A stretch of 64,000 nt of DNA from Rugamonas sp045984285 (GCF_045984285.3 NZ_JBJQIK030000014.1:57632-121631), one strand, 5' to 3'. Counted from the first letter of the stretch, positions 1 through 8,625 are shown. Notes: generated by a model not told the origin, from the letters alone. Translations and numbers: made by a program.

Positions 1-2
1 GT

Positions 3-1931
3 ATCGTCAACGCGGGCATGGTGGGGGTGTACGACGACCTGCCGGCCGAGCTGCGCGAGCGCGTGGAAGACGTGGTGCTGAACCGCCGCGAGGACGCCAC
101 CGAGCGCATGATCGAATTCGCCGGCACGCTGAAGGCGGGCGGCAAGCAGGAAACCGCGAACCTCGAATGGCGCGAGGCCCCGGTCGAGAAGCGCCTGGCG
201 CACGCGCTGGTGCACGGCATCACCCAGTTCATCACCGAAGACACCGAGGAAATGCGCCAGCAGGTGGCCAACTCGGGCGGCCGCCCGATCAATGTGATCG
301 AAGGCCCGCTGATGGACGGCATGAATATCGTCGGCGACCTGTTCGGCCAGGGCAAGATGTTCCTGCCGCAGGTGGTGAAGTCGGCCCGCGTGATGAAGCA
401 GGCCGTGGCCCACCTCATTCCCTACATCGAGGAAGAGAAGCTGGCCGAGGAAAAGCGCACCGGCATCGTGGCCAAGCCGAAGGGCAAGATCGTGATCGCG
501 ACCGTGAAGGGCGACGTGCACGATATCGGCAAGAACATCGTGTCCGTGGTCCTTCAATGCAATAACTTCGAAGTGGTGAATATGGGCGTGATGGTGCCCG
601 CCTCCGAAATCCTGGCCAAGGCCAAGGCGGAGAATGCGGACATCATCGGCCTGTCCGGCCTGATCACGCCCTCGCTGGAGGAAATGGCCCACGTGGCGAA
701 AGAGATGCAGCGCGACGAGCACTTCCGCATGCTGAAGATTCCGCTGCTGATCGGCGGCGCCACCACCAGCCGCGCGCATACCGCGGTGAAGATTTCGCAC
801 AACTACGAAGGCCCGGTGGTGTATGTGCCGGACGCTTCCCGTTCCGTCTCCGTGGCGCAGTCGCTGCTGACGCCTGAGCAGCGCGAGAAATACATCGACG
901 AGATCGAGCAGGACTACGCCCGCATCCGCGAGCAGCACGCCAACAAGAAGGCGCTGCCGACCGTGACGCTGGCCGCCGCGCGCGCCAACAAGGCGAAGCT
1001 GGAGTTCGCGCCGGTGAAGCCGAAGTTCATCGGCCGCCGCGTGTTCAAAAACGTCGATCTCGCGGCCATTGCGCAGTATATCGACTGGGGCCCCTTCTTC
1101 CAGACCTGGGACCTGGCCGGCCCCTTCCCCGCCATCCTGAAAGATGAAGTGGTAGGCGAAGCCGCGAGCAAGGTGTTCGAGGAAGGCCAGCAGCTGCTGA
1201 AGAAGATCATCGACGGCCGCTGGCTCACCGCCAATGGAGTGATCGCCCTGCTGCCTGCCAACAGCGTCAACGACGACGATATCGAGATCTACAGCGACGA
1301 ATCGCGCAAGGAGGTGGCCTTCACCTGGTACGGCCTGCGCCAGCAGGGTGTGCGCCCCGTGGTGGATGGCGTGCAGCGTCCGAACCAGGCGCTGTCCGAC
1401 TTCATCGCTCCGAAGGATTCGGGCACGCAGGATTACATCGGCATGTTCGCCGTGACGGCAGGACTGGGCATCGAGAAGCACGAGAAGCGTTTCGAGGATG
1501 CGCATGACGACTACTCGTCCATCATGCTGAAGGCGCTGGCGGACCGCCTGGCGGAAGCCTTCGCCGAGTACCTGCACGAGCGCGTGCGCAAAGACCTGTG
1601 GGGCTATGCGGCCGACGAGCAGCTGCCGAATGAAGCGCTGATCAAGGAAGAGTATGCGGGCATCCGTCCGGCGCCGGGCTATCCGGCCTGCCCGGAGCAC
1701 ACCGTGAAGGCCGATATGTTCAAGGTGCTACAGGCGGAAGAGATCGAGATGAAGCTGACCGAGTCCTTCGCCATGTATCCGGGTGCGGCTGTGTCCGGCT
1801 TCTACCTGGCGCATCCGCAGTCCAAATACTTCACCATCGGCAAGATCAACCAGGACCAGCTGGACGATATGGCGGCGCGCCGCAATGTGCCGAAGGCCGA
1901 ACTGGAGCGCTGGCTCGCGCCGAATCTCTGA
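3..1931 (+). CDS. metH: Cobalamin-dependent methionine synthase, C-terminal part (5' truncated by window edge)
   Basis: Cytosolic enzyme that methylates homocysteine to methionine with methylcobalamin as carrier. The reading frame is open from base 3, so the gene starts upstream. What is present is the helical cap domain, the B12-binding Rossmann domain with the DVHDIGKN motif (the His codon at 519-521 is the expected cobalt ligand), and the reactivation domain with the AdoMet-binding RPAPGYPACPEH motif near 1664-1700. The homocysteine and folate domains lie outside the window, or are encoded by a separate upstream gene as in some betaproteobacteria. A hairpin with a short T run follows the stop. 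No frameshift is seen. Confidence 0.97.
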   Translation: MVNAGMVGVYDDLPAELRERVEDVVLNRREDATERMIEFAGTLKAGGKQETANLEWREAPVEKRLAHALVHGITQFITEDTEEMRQQVANSGGRPINVIEGPLMDGMNIVGDLFGQGKMFLPQVVKSARVMKQAVAHLIPYIEEEKLAEEKRTGIVAKPKGKIVIATVKGDVHDIGKNIVSVVLQCNNFEVVNMGVMVPASEILAKAKAENADIIGLSGLITPSLEEMAHVAKEMQRDEHFRMLKIPLLIGGATTSRAHTAVKISHNYEGPVVYVPDASRSVSVAQSLLTPEQREKYIDEIEQDYARIREQHANKKALPTVTLAAARANKAKLEFAPVKPKFIGRRVFKNVDLAAIAQYIDWGPFFQTWDLAGPFPAILKDEVVGEAASKVFEEGQQLLKKIIDGRWLTANGVIALLPANSVNDDDIEIYSDESRKEVAFTWYGLRQQGVRPVVDGVQRPNQALSDFIAPKDSGTQDYIGMFAVTAGLGIEKHEKRFEDAHDDYSSIMLKALADRLAEAFAEYLHERVRKDLWGYAADEQLPNEALIKEEYAGIRPAPGYPACPEHTVKADMFKVLQAEEIEMKLTESFAMYPGAAVSGFYLAHPQSKYFTIGKINQDQLDDMAARRNVPKAELERWLAPNL

Positions 1932-1952
1932 TCGTCATGAACTTTCCGCTGG

Positions 1953-1982
1953 AAGTGTGGTCCAAGGGGGACTACACTTTTA
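1953..1982 (+). terminator. Probable Rho-independent terminator of metH
   Basis: Arms AAGTGTGGTCC (1953-1963) and GGACTACACTT (1969-1979) pair with one mismatch around a 5-nt loop and run into a short T stretch. It lies between the metH stop and the next gene's ribosome binding site. Confidence 0.6.
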
Positions 1983-1995
1983 GCGGGAGGACATC

Positions 1996-2367
1996 ATGAG
2001 CGATATCCGTTTCTTCAAGCGCTGGCAAGACGAGCTCATCCTGCTGCTCGGCATCTGGCTGTTCCTTACGCCGTGGATCTTCGGCTATTCCGTTCCATCG
2101 CCGCATGCCACGAACGCCTTCGCGTGCGGGCTCATCATGACGATGCTGGCCGCCTTCGACCTGTACAAGATCTACTTCTGGGCCGTGGCGCTGAACCTGG
2201 TGCTCGGCATCTGGGTGGCCGTATCGCCATGGGTATTCTTCGCGGACTTCGAACAGATTCCGATGATGTGGAATAACCTGGCGGTGGGCGTGGTGACGGC
2301 GCTGCTGGCCGGCTGGGAACTGGCCGCCGACCCCAATCTGCACAAATGGCAGGGAACGGCGACCTGA
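1996..2367 (+). CDS. SPW-repeat integral membrane protein
   Basis: A 123-residue very hydrophobic protein with about four predicted membrane helices. It carries two copies of the SPW-family signature, LTPWIFGY near residue 25 and VSPWVFF near residue 78, so it belongs to the SPW repeat family (PF03779-like). The function is unknown. The ATG is well placed behind GGGAGGA at about 1984-1990. It sits between a metH terminator and a convergent gene pair and is probably a single-gene transcript. Confidence 0.85.
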   Translation: MSDIRFFKRWQDELILLLGIWLFLTPWIFGYSVPSPHATNAFACGLIMTMLAAFDLYKIYFWAVALNLVLGIWVAVSPWVFFADFEQIPMMWNNLAVGVVTALLAGWELAADPNLHKWQGTAT

Positions 2368-2374
2368 CAGCACA

Positions 2375-2401
2375 GGCGGCGGACATGACGGTCCGCCCGC
2401 C
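2375..2401. terminator. GC-rich hairpin between convergent genes
   Basis: GGCGGCGGAC (2375-2384) pairs with GTCCGCCCGCC (2391-2401) with a one-base bulge. It lies in the 40-bp gap between the SPW gene and the convergent nucleotidyltransferase. No clear T run follows on either strand, so termination is only suggested. Confidence 0.35.
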
Positions 2402-2408
2402 GGCCTTC

Positions 2409-3254
2409 CTATGAGAGCGCCTTGCGCAGCAATTGCAGGTCAGCCTCCACAAGCGATTCGATGTTTTCATCGTTTCGCCTGGATTTGCTTATAGCAATGG
2501 TTAACCGCCCCATGTTCTGATCGAGGATGTCGCTCAGGATGACCAGGGTTGCCGGGCTAGCCAGGCGCTTTATATCCGCCCCCAGCAGATGGATGGTCGC
2601 AAGGTCCGCATCATAGTCGCCGGCATCCATCACGCCGGTTTCGTATGCACGGTCCATATTGCCCGCATCTATGTAGTTTTTCATCAAATGATGCAGGTCT
2701 TCCGCATCCTTCGGATTTTCCCTGCCTCGGTCAGACCATGCAATCAACTTCAGGATTGCCAGACCCGCCAGCGAGACCACCTTGGCTGTGAAATCAGGAG
2801 CGAACGCCACCAGTTCAGCCGCCGCAAGCACATCGTCGTACCCTGCAACATTCATGATGACCTTCATGTCCGGCGGCCACGCAATCGCATTGCTTCCTTG
2901 CGAAATCTCGCCGAATGGCACCAGGTCCAGCGGCCAATCCAGGTCGCCGGCCACTCCCTTATAGTAAAGCCGTTGCAGTGCTGGTCCACCGGCCTTGAAA
3001 CTGGCGCGCTTCAGAAGCCGGGAGCGCAGGTCATTAAACTGCTGCCAGTCTTTGACGGCAACAGCAAAATCGATATCGTAGGTCGCTCGCCGTGTCTCCA
3101 CGCCGAAAACATGCTTTAACAAAATATCGCGCGCTGTTGCACCCACCAGCATATAATCGATGCCCTCCGCCTGCGCCTCTTCAGCGACGGCACGCAAGAT
3201 CTCGATCGCCCCAGGATCGATCGGATATTCCGGCTTAATCGAACGCGGGATCAA
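2409..3254 (-). CDS. AbiEii-like nucleotidyltransferase (putative type IV toxin)
   Basis: A 281-residue protein of the minimal nucleotidyltransferase fold. It carries the motif pair LVGATARD (residues 36-43) and YDIDFAV (59-65), whose two aspartates are the expected metal ligands. Family members paired with an AbiEi partner act as bacteriostatic toxins in abortive phage infection. The start overlaps the 3' end of the upstream AbiEi-like gene by 20 bp, consistent with translational coupling. The segment is more AT-rich than the metH and ABC-transporter flanks, which suggests acquisition by transfer. A housekeeping nucleotidyltransferase role cannot be excluded from sequence alone. Confidence 0.8.
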   Translation of the reverse strand: MIPRSIKPEYPIDPGAIEILRAVAEEAQAEGIDYMLVGATARDILLKHVFGVETRRATYDIDFAVAVKDWQQFNDLRSRLLKRASFKAGGPALQRLYYKGVAGDLDWPLDLVPFGEISQGSNAIAWPPDMKVIMNVAGYDDVLAAAELVAFAPDFTAKVVSLAGLAILKLIAWSDRGRENPKDAEDLHHLMKNYIDAGNMDRAYETGVMDAGDYDADLATIHLLGADIKRLASPATLVILSDILDQNMGRLTIAISKSRRNDENIESLVEADLQLLRKALS

Positions 3255-4293
3255 TCCACTTCTCCTTTAGCATTTTTGCTACCTCATCTGCACGGGGATC
3301 CAGCAGCGCCAGCAATTCGGAATAGACCAGGATTGGCGGTGCCACGTTCTTCGCATGCCGCAGTTCGATATTCCAGAATTTTTCGAGCACTTCGATCGGC
3401 CCGTTCGGGTCAGCCTTCAGCCGGTGCTGGTGCACCAGCTTCTTCAGCGATTCATCCATGGTGCCTGGATCGATGTAGACAGTTTGTGTTACCGGCTTCA
3501 GATATTTTGTCATCCGGAAAGCGGCCACTTCGCCGCCCCAAACTGCATGGGCTTCATCAAGATCTGCGCCTTTCCACCAATCAGGATCCGTGGCGCTAAA
3601 GCGCCGGCGGTGAAGAGTGGGGCGTAAGACGGATGGGTAATTCAGAATCCATTCATCCAGCAGGCGCCGTGCTTCGATCAGGCGGCGTCCCGTCTGGCTA
3701 CGCTTGATCAAATAGCCGCGCTGTACCAGACTCTGGAACACGTTGTGGGCGGTTCCCATTGAAACGCCTGCTGCGTCGGCGATCTCCTGATAAGTAGCGC
3801 CAGCCATCTCCGGTTTACAGAGCAGGATAAACGCCACGCGCAGGCTGGTGGCGCTGGTCGTTCCTTTTGGTGCACGAACAGGCGCCTTGCCGCTATCGCT
3901 CTTCTCCCCCGTAATCAGGATAAAGAACCCGTCCCCGCGCAGATAGGCATTGCCATGGGTATCCAGAAATTGCAAACCCAGGTGCTGACAGTGCTCGGCC
4001 AGTTCACGACTCAGGTAAGGAGCAAGCAACAAGCTTTGCCCATCGCTGGCGGCGAACTGCCTGTGCACTTGCTCCAGTTGAGCTTTGCGGTCTATATACG
4101 ATTTGCACTCGACGAAATAGTGATGGGTCCGGCCCTCTATCGTCAGCTCAAGTTCGGCATCGGGGCGATAGCCCGCCCGGTCCTGCGATACGCCCCAGTA
4201 AAAATTGCCTCGTATCCCGGTTTTTCGTTCCAGTGCCTGAATGGCCTCGCTCCCGAGGCTGTCACACGCATCGTCCCCACCCAAGGCATGCAT
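3235..4293 (-). CDS. AbiEi-like antitoxin / winged-helix regulator with nuclease-fold-like N-terminus
   Basis: A 352-residue partner of the downstream nucleotidyltransferase. Residues about 145-235 look like a winged helix (YQEIADAAGVSMGTAHNVF as recognition region), and the C-terminal part resembles AbiEi-type antitoxins. The N-terminal ~100 residues contain PDAELEL (44-50) followed by VECK (61-64), the spacing expected of a PD-(D/E)XK motif, so a restriction-endonuclease-like fold is possible. The start is fixed by AGGAGG at 4298-4303, four bases before the ATG. AbiEi proteins bind inverted repeats in their own promoter; two such repeats flank the promoter here. Whether the nuclease motif is active is unknown. 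Confidence 0.8.
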   Translation of the reverse strand: MHALGGDDACDSLGSEAIQALERKTGIRGNFYWGVSQDRAGYRPDAELELTIEGRTHHYFVECKSYIDRKAQLEQVHRQFAASDGQSLLLAPYLSRELAEHCQHLGLQFLDTHGNAYLRGDGFFILITGEKSDSGKAPVRAPKGTTSATSLRVAFILLCKPEMAGATYQEIADAAGVSMGTAHNVFQSLVQRGYLIKRSQTGRRLIEARRLLDEWILNYPSVLRPTLHRRRFSATDPDWWKGADLDEAHAVWGGEVAAFRMTKYLKPVTQTVYIDPGTMDESLKKLVHQHRLKADPNGPIEVLEKFWNIELRHAKNVAPPILVYSELLALLDPRADEVAKMLKEKWIDPAFD

Positions 4294-4322
4294 GATGCCT
4301 CCTTTTTCATAATTTATCGATT

Positions 4323-4337
4323 TTCACGTTCCGTGAA
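4323..4337. promoter_or_regulatory. Proximal operator palindrome of the AbiE-like operon
   Basis: TTCACG-TTC-CGTGAA is a perfect 6-bp inverted repeat with a 3-nt centre. It lies just downstream of the -10 box and would cover the transcription start. Its core is the same as that of the larger palindrome at 4378-4408. Confidence 0.75.
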
Positions 4338-4344
4338 TAGATAC

Positions 4345-4373
4345 ATAGTATGAAAAAATCTGACGTTTTTCAA
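4345..4373 (-). promoter_or_regulatory. Sigma-70 promoter of the AbiE-like operon
   Basis: On the minus strand, TTGAAA (4368-4373) and TACTAT (4345-4350) are separated by exactly 17 bp. They lie about 50 bp upstream of the AbiEi-like start and between the two palindromes. Confidence 0.75.
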
Positions 4374-4377
4374 CATA

Positions 4378-4408
4378 TTTCCACTTTCACGTATCGTGAA
4401 AGTGGAAA
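4378..4408. promoter_or_regulatory. Distal operator palindrome of the AbiE-like operon
   Basis: A perfect palindrome with 14-bp arms (TTTCCACTTTCACG and its complement) around TAT. It contains the TTCACG-N3-CGTGAA core of the proximal site and ends a few bases upstream of the -35 box. The two centres are about 63 bp apart, close to six helical turns. No T run follows, so an operator is more likely than a terminator for the upstream permease gene. Confidence 0.75.
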
Positions 4409-4429
4409 AATTCTGAAAACGGCCGCGAA

Positions 4430-5725
4430 TTACTGCCGGATTGCGCGGAACTTCCACAGCGCCAGCGCCCCGAACAGTGCGGTGAAGGCGAGCTGCGCAG
4501 CGGCGCAGCGTAGCGCGGCATCCATGCCGAGGCCGCGCCACGTCATGGCGTCCAGGCCATCCACGGCCCAGCGCGTCGGGATGACGATGGTGAGCGACTG
4601 CATCCATTCCGGGAAGATAAAGGACGGCACCCAGGCGCCGCCCAGCATCACCAGGATCAGCGTCGCAAACACGGCCATGCCGCGCGCCGCTTCCGGCGTT
4701 TTGCCGAAGGCCGCGATCAGCAGGCCGAAGGACGCCGTCATCAGCGCGAAACTCACGGCAACGAGCACGAAGCCGGCCGGATTGCTGATCTGTACCTTGA
4801 AGATCAGTGCGCCAGCCAGGAAGATCATTACCAGCAGGCCGAAGGCGATGATCGCGCCGGAGAGCGCGCGCGACAGCAGCACCTGGTTCAGCGTAACGGG
4901 CGCCGCCAGCAGGCGGTTCCAGATGCCGAGCCGGCGTGCAAGCAGGATGCCGATGCCCATGTCCACGCCCATGAACAGAATAAACTGCACCCCCATGCCG
5001 GCGAAGGAGTGGGCGTAGCCATTGTATTTCGGCCCCGAGCTCAGTGCTTCGTCCTTCGTCGTAAATGGCATGCTCAGGCCCGCCTGGGATTTGGCATTGG
5101 CATCGCCGCCGGCCGCCGCGGCGCGCTGGTCTTCGCTGGCCTGGAACTTCTTCAGGCTGCCCAGCAGCTCCGTCAGTTCCGGGCGCTTCGCGCTGTCAGG
5201 ATTCGCTTCCAGCTGCTTCAGGCTCTTGTCGGTGAAGTCGCGCCCCGCCTGGCCGTTGAACATTTCGGCGCTGACGTTCTGCATCACCTGCTGCGTCAGC
5301 AGGCCTTTCACCATGGCCAGCACGGTGGACTGCGAAGGGTCGTAGAACAACGGCAGCTCGGGCTTCTCCGACGCGCTGAACAGCGCGCCGCCCGCCGCAT
5401 CGCCGAAGCCGGCCGGAATCACGACCGCCACGCCCAGCTTACCGCTGCGCACGCGCTGCTGCGCTTCCTCGCGGCTCAGTTCGGCCACCCGCAGGTTGGC
5501 ATCGGCGCGCAGGCCGTCGCCGATCTTCCTGCCCAGTGCGGAAGTATCTTCCTGCACCAGGCCGATATCGATCTTGCTGGTCTTTGCTTCGCCGGAGCCG
5601 CCGAACAGGGAGCCGAAGAAGGCCGCCAGCACAATCGGCATCAGCAGGTTCAGCATCAGCGCGCGCTTGTCGTTCACATACAGTTTCAGGTCCTTGCGGA
5701 TCAGGGCAATTATCGCTGTCATCAT
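4430..5725 (-). CDS. ABC-2 type exporter permease
   Basis: A 431-residue permease of the ABC-2 family. An N-terminal membrane anchor (about residues 22-42) is followed by a large soluble extracytoplasmic domain (about 50-240), then a cluster of five or so helices to the C-terminus, the layout of YhhJ/DrrB-type permeases. It starts 4 bp after the stop of the ATPase gene, so the two are co-transcribed and form one exporter. The substrate (drug, lipid or antibiotic-like) cannot be read from the sequence. Confidence 0.9.
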   Translation of the reverse strand: MMTAIIALIRKDLKLYVNDKRALMLNLLMPIVLAAFFGSLFGGSGEAKTSKIDIGLVQEDTSALGRKIGDGLRADANLRVAELSREEAQQRVRSGKLGVAVVIPAGFGDAAGGALFSASEKPELPLFYDPSQSTVLAMVKGLLTQQVMQNVSAEMFNGQAGRDFTDKSLKQLEANPDSAKRPELTELLGSLKKFQASEDQRAAAAGGDANAKSQAGLSMPFTTKDEALSSGPKYNGYAHSFAGMGVQFILFMGVDMGIGILLARRLGIWNRLLAAPVTLNQVLLSRALSGAIIAFGLLVMIFLAGALIFKVQISNPAGFVLVAVSFALMTASFGLLIAAFGKTPEAARGMAVFATLILVMLGGAWVPSFIFPEWMQSLTIVIPTRWAVDGLDAMTWRGLGMDAALRCAAAQLAFTALFGALALWKFRAIRQ

Positions 5726-5729
5726 GGTC

Positions 5730-6671
5730 TTAGTCCCGCAGGCTGCGGCCGGTCAGGGTCAGGAAAATATCTTCGAGGTTGGTGCGGGCGGTGGCAAAGT
5801 GGGCCAGCTTGTGGCCCTGTTCGTCCAGCCAGCGCAGCACCGACGGCGCGGCGGCCGTGTCGGCCAGGCCGATGTCCAGGCCCTGCCCCGTGACGGCGAC
5901 CCGGGTAACGCCGGGCAGGCGGGCCACGGCTTCGGCCAGCGCCGGCGCCACCGGCTGCTGCAGGTCGGCGCGCAGGGCGGCCTGCGCCGGCAGGCGCGCA
6001 TACAGCGCGGCCGGGCTTTCGTCGGCCAGCACCTTGCCATGGTCGATGATGACGATATGGTCGGCCAGCCGTTCCACTTCTTCCATGTAGTGGCTGGTGT
6101 AGATCAGCGAGCGGCCTTGCGCCTTCAGCGTTTCCAGCGTGTCGAAGATGGCGTTGCGGCTTTGCGGATCGACGCCCACGGTGGGCTCGTCCAGGATCAG
6201 CAGTTCGGGATCGTGCAGCAGCGCGGCGGCGATATTCAGGCGGCGCTTCATGCCGCCGGAGAAGGTGGAAGGCTTGTCCTTGGCGCGGTCGGCCAGGCGC
6301 ACCAGTTCCAGCACCGCATGGCAGCGCTGCATGAGCGCGGCGCCCTTCAGGCCGTACAGGCCGCCGAACAGCTTGAGGTTGTCGATCGCCGGCAGGTCTT
6401 CATACAGCGCCAGGTCCTGCGGCACCAGGCCGATCTTGCGCTTGGCGGCGTTATTGCCCTCGCCTACCGGCTGGCCATCCATCAGCACCGTGCCGCCGTC
6501 GCTGCGCACCAGGCCGCAGATCATGCTGACGGTGGTGGACTTGCCCGCACCATTCGGTCCCAGCAGGCCGACTGTCTGGCCGCGCTGCACCTGGAACGAA
6601 ACGCCATCCACTGCCCGGCGCTCCCCGTACTGCTTCGATAAACCGCTGACGCTTAATATTGTTTGTGCCAT
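5730..6671 (-). CDS. ABC exporter ATP-binding protein
   Basis: Nucleotide-binding subunit for the adjacent ABC-2 permease, with Walker A GPNGAGKST, signature SGGMKRR, Walker B LLILDEPTVGVD and the switch histidine in YTSH. The C-terminal ~80 residues after the ABC core are the extension typical of DrrA/CcmA-like drug-export ATPases. The start is taken at the ATG at 6671, behind GGGAGCGG and giving MAQTILSV; an in-frame ATG 51 bp upstream would run into the hairpin that ends the preceding gene and is less likely. Confidence 0.93.
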   Translation of the reverse strand: MAQTILSVSGLSKQYGERRAVDGVSFQVQRGQTVGLLGPNGAGKSTTVSMICGLVRSDGGTVLMDGQPVGEGNNAAKRKIGLVPQDLALYEDLPAIDNLKLFGGLYGLKGAALMQRCHAVLELVRLADRAKDKPSTFSGGMKRRLNIAAALLHDPELLILDEPTVGVDPQSRNAIFDTLETLKAQGRSLIYTSHYMEEVERLADHIVIIDHGKVLADESPAALYARLPAQAALRADLQQPVAPALAEAVARLPGVTRVAVTGQGLDIGLADTAAAPSVLRWLDEQGHKLAHFATARTNLEDIFLTLTGRSLRD

Positions 6672-6688
6672 CAACCGCTCCCCATACG

Positions 6689-6716
6689 AAAACGGCGCTG
6701 CAGATTGCAGCGCCGT
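6689..6716 (-). terminator. Terminator hairpin after the HDOD gene
   Basis: Perfect 11-bp arms ACGGCGCTGCA (6692-6702) and TGCAGCGCCGT (6706-6716) with a 3-nt loop, followed on the minus strand by TTTT. It separates the HDOD gene from the ABC exporter operon. Confidence 0.7.
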
Positions 6717-6753
6717 CACCAAGATAGCGGAAGAGTTACTTTTTCACAATCAT

Positions 6754-8034
6754 TCAGAGCGCATAGCGCACCACATTGTCGCTCCATTCAAACGCTGCCA
6801 TCTCCAGCTCCACCAGTTCGTCGGTGCTCATGGCCAGGCCGCGCAAGGTCGGCACGATTTCGTTTTCCATGTCTTCCAGGCGCTCGATGCATTCGGCCAG
6901 GCGCAGCAGGTCGCCGAAGAAGCCGCCGCGTTCCAGCAGCGCATCGGCCACCTCGTCGCTGACCGGAATCTGGTTCAGGATCTCCGTCATCGGAATGCCG
7001 AACAGCGTATCCATCAGGGACATGATGCCGACCGTGAAGGCCACATCCGCATCGTGCCGGTGGTGGGGACGCAGCTTGTGCGCCAGCAGTTCCAGCAGGC
7101 GGCCGCGGGTGGTGGCCAGCATCAGCAGCGGCGTCATCGAGTGGCCGCGCTTGCTCGGCTCCGCATACAGCATGATCTGCAGCCAGCGCTGCAGCTGGCG
7201 GCGGCCGAGGATGGTCACGGCCTGGCTCAGCGAATCGATGCGCTGGCGCGCGCCCACCGCCGGCGTGTTCACCAGGCGCAGCAGGTTCAGTGCCAGCGAC
7301 ACGTCGCGCTTGATGGCGCGCTCGATTTCCAGGTTGTCGGCATCGGAAGTCACCAGCGTCATCAGCTCCATCACGGCCAGTTGCGAGGGCGACAGTTTCT
7401 TGCCGCTCATGATGACGGGCTTGGCGAAGTAATAGCCCTGGAAGAAGTCGAAGCCCAGCTCCAGGCAGTGCTTGAACTCCTCGCGGGTTTCCACCTTGCC
7501 GGCCACCAGCTTCTTGCCCTCCTGCTTGAAACGGGGCGCCAGCTTGACCAGGCTGTCGAGCGGCGTGCCGCGCATGCTCATCTTCACGTATTCGGCCATC
7601 GGCAGCATCGACTGCACATGGGCCGTTTCGCCGCTCACATCGTTCAGCGCGAAGCGGAAGCCGTGGCTGTGCAGGTCCGCCATGCGCGCCAGCACGGCCG
7701 GCGTCGGCTGCATGGTTTCGGCCACCTCCAGCACCACTTTTTCGCGCGGCAGGAAGCCGAAGATATCGCTCATGATGGCGTCGGCATCCACGTTGACGAA
7801 GCCGAGCGCGTCGCCGATCACCTTCTCCATGCCCAGCTGCGAGGCGTGCGCCATCACGGCAGCCGTGGCGCCCAGTTCGGTATCGATATGGGCCGGGCCG
7901 ACCGGCGCATTGCGGAACAGCAATTCATAGCCGAACAGGGCCTGGTTCCGGTCGAGAATAGGCTGCCGGCCCAGATAAAACTCACGCACGCGCAAACTCC
8001 TGGAAGCGGGATCTTTGACGGAAAGGTCGATCAT
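6754..8034 (-). CDS. EAL-like/HDOD signalling protein (degenerate phosphodiesterase)
   Basis: A 426-residue protein. An N-terminal EAL-fold domain (about residues 16-205) is followed by an HDOD domain (about 205-400), the CdgJ/YuxH architecture. The EAL domain keeps YELLFR and the late QGYYFAKP segment. The catalytic DDFG motif reads NDVS, the usual lysine-isoleucine-aspartate segment reads VKMSM, and the EGVET position reads GKVET. It should therefore be unable to hydrolyse cyclic-di-GMP and more likely works as a binding or scaffold protein in motility or surface behaviour. It is a single gene, ended by the hairpin at 6689-6716. Confidence 0.88.
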   Translation of the reverse strand: MIDLSVKDPASRSLRVREFYLGRQPILDRNQALFGYELLFRNAPVGPAHIDTELGATAAVMAHASQLGMEKVIGDALGFVNVDADAIMSDIFGFLPREKVVLEVAETMQPTPAVLARMADLHSHGFRFALNDVSGETAHVQSMLPMAEYVKMSMRGTPLDSLVKLAPRFKQEGKKLVAGKVETREEFKHCLELGFDFFQGYYFAKPVIMSGKKLSPSQLAVMELMTLVTSDADNLEIERAIKRDVSLALNLLRLVNTPAVGARQRIDSLSQAVTILGRRQLQRWLQIMLYAEPSKRGHSMTPLLMLATTRGRLLELLAHKLRPHHRHDADVAFTVGIMSLMDTLFGIPMTEILNQIPVSDEVADALLERGGFFGDLLRLAECIERLEDMENEIVPTLRGLAMSTDELVELEMAAFEWSDNVVRYAL

Positions 8035-8180
8035 GACAAAATTCCTGGTTGCCTGCTATTTTGACATCAAAACCTGATGCTTTGTTGAAATTATTACAAA
8101 ATAAATTTTCCGCAAAGCAAGGACAATCGGGACAGGACGGCCCTGTTACGGCTGGGAGAGAAATGTTGAATTGAATGTAG

Positions 8181-8216
8181 CAGAAAAGACCGTCCGCTGT
8201 ATGTTCAAGCGGACGG
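8181..8216 (-). terminator. Terminator after the DUF3567 gene
   Basis: CCGTCCGCT (8190-8198) pairs with AGCGGACGG (8208-8216) around a 9-nt loop. On the minus strand the stem runs into TCTTTTCTG. The remaining bases of the 220-bp gap up to the HDOD start hold only an AT-rich stretch, probably that gene's promoter. Confidence 0.65.
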
Positions 8217-8254
8217 CGTGTGGCGGTATTGCTGAATGACGGCTTGCTAAGTAC

Positions 8255-8512
8255 TTAGTGCAATAGCACTGGTTGGCTCATCAGGGAATCATAGCTGCCG
8301 AGGAACTCGTCGATTTCTTCCATCGTCGGTTCGTTGGCGATCAGCTGGTTGACGTCACGCCGGAAATTCTGCGCCAGCACGCCGGCGATGAAGATTTCCC
8401 GTTTGCCGCCCTTATCGACGATTTCATAGCCACCGAAACGCAGCGCGTCCAGGTCGCGGTCCGCGCCGAATTCGACAACACTATACTGCTCGCTGTTGTA
8501 AATGAGGTTCAT
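8255..8512 (-). CDS. DUF3567 family protein
   Basis: An 85-residue soluble protein that starts MNLIYNSEQYSVVEF and matches the DUF3567 family (BTH_I0359-like), which is confined to betaproteobacteria. Family structures are small alpha/beta proteins and no activity is established. The ATG at 8512 follows AGGAAG at a good distance; extending the frame upstream gives no family-like sequence. A hairpin terminator follows at 8181-8216. Confidence 0.88.
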   Translation of the reverse strand: MNLIYNSEQYSVVEFGADRDLDALRFGGYEIVDKGGKREIFIAGVLAQNFRRDVNQLIANEPTMEEIDEFLGSYDSLMSQPVLLH

Positions 8513-8625
8513 ATCGCTTCCTTTTCTCCAGGGGCGGAACTGGATGAGTTTCCGCCGTCCATAACGAAGTGAGGCTGTCGCAGCCAATTTCAAGGGAGCC
8601 GTACGATTGCGGCAGTAGTCAGGCC

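Noticed and set aside
4378..4408. Perfect palindrome as terminator of the ABC permease gene
   Set aside because: No T run follows on the minus strand, and the core is repeated at the AbiE start site, so an operator explains it better.
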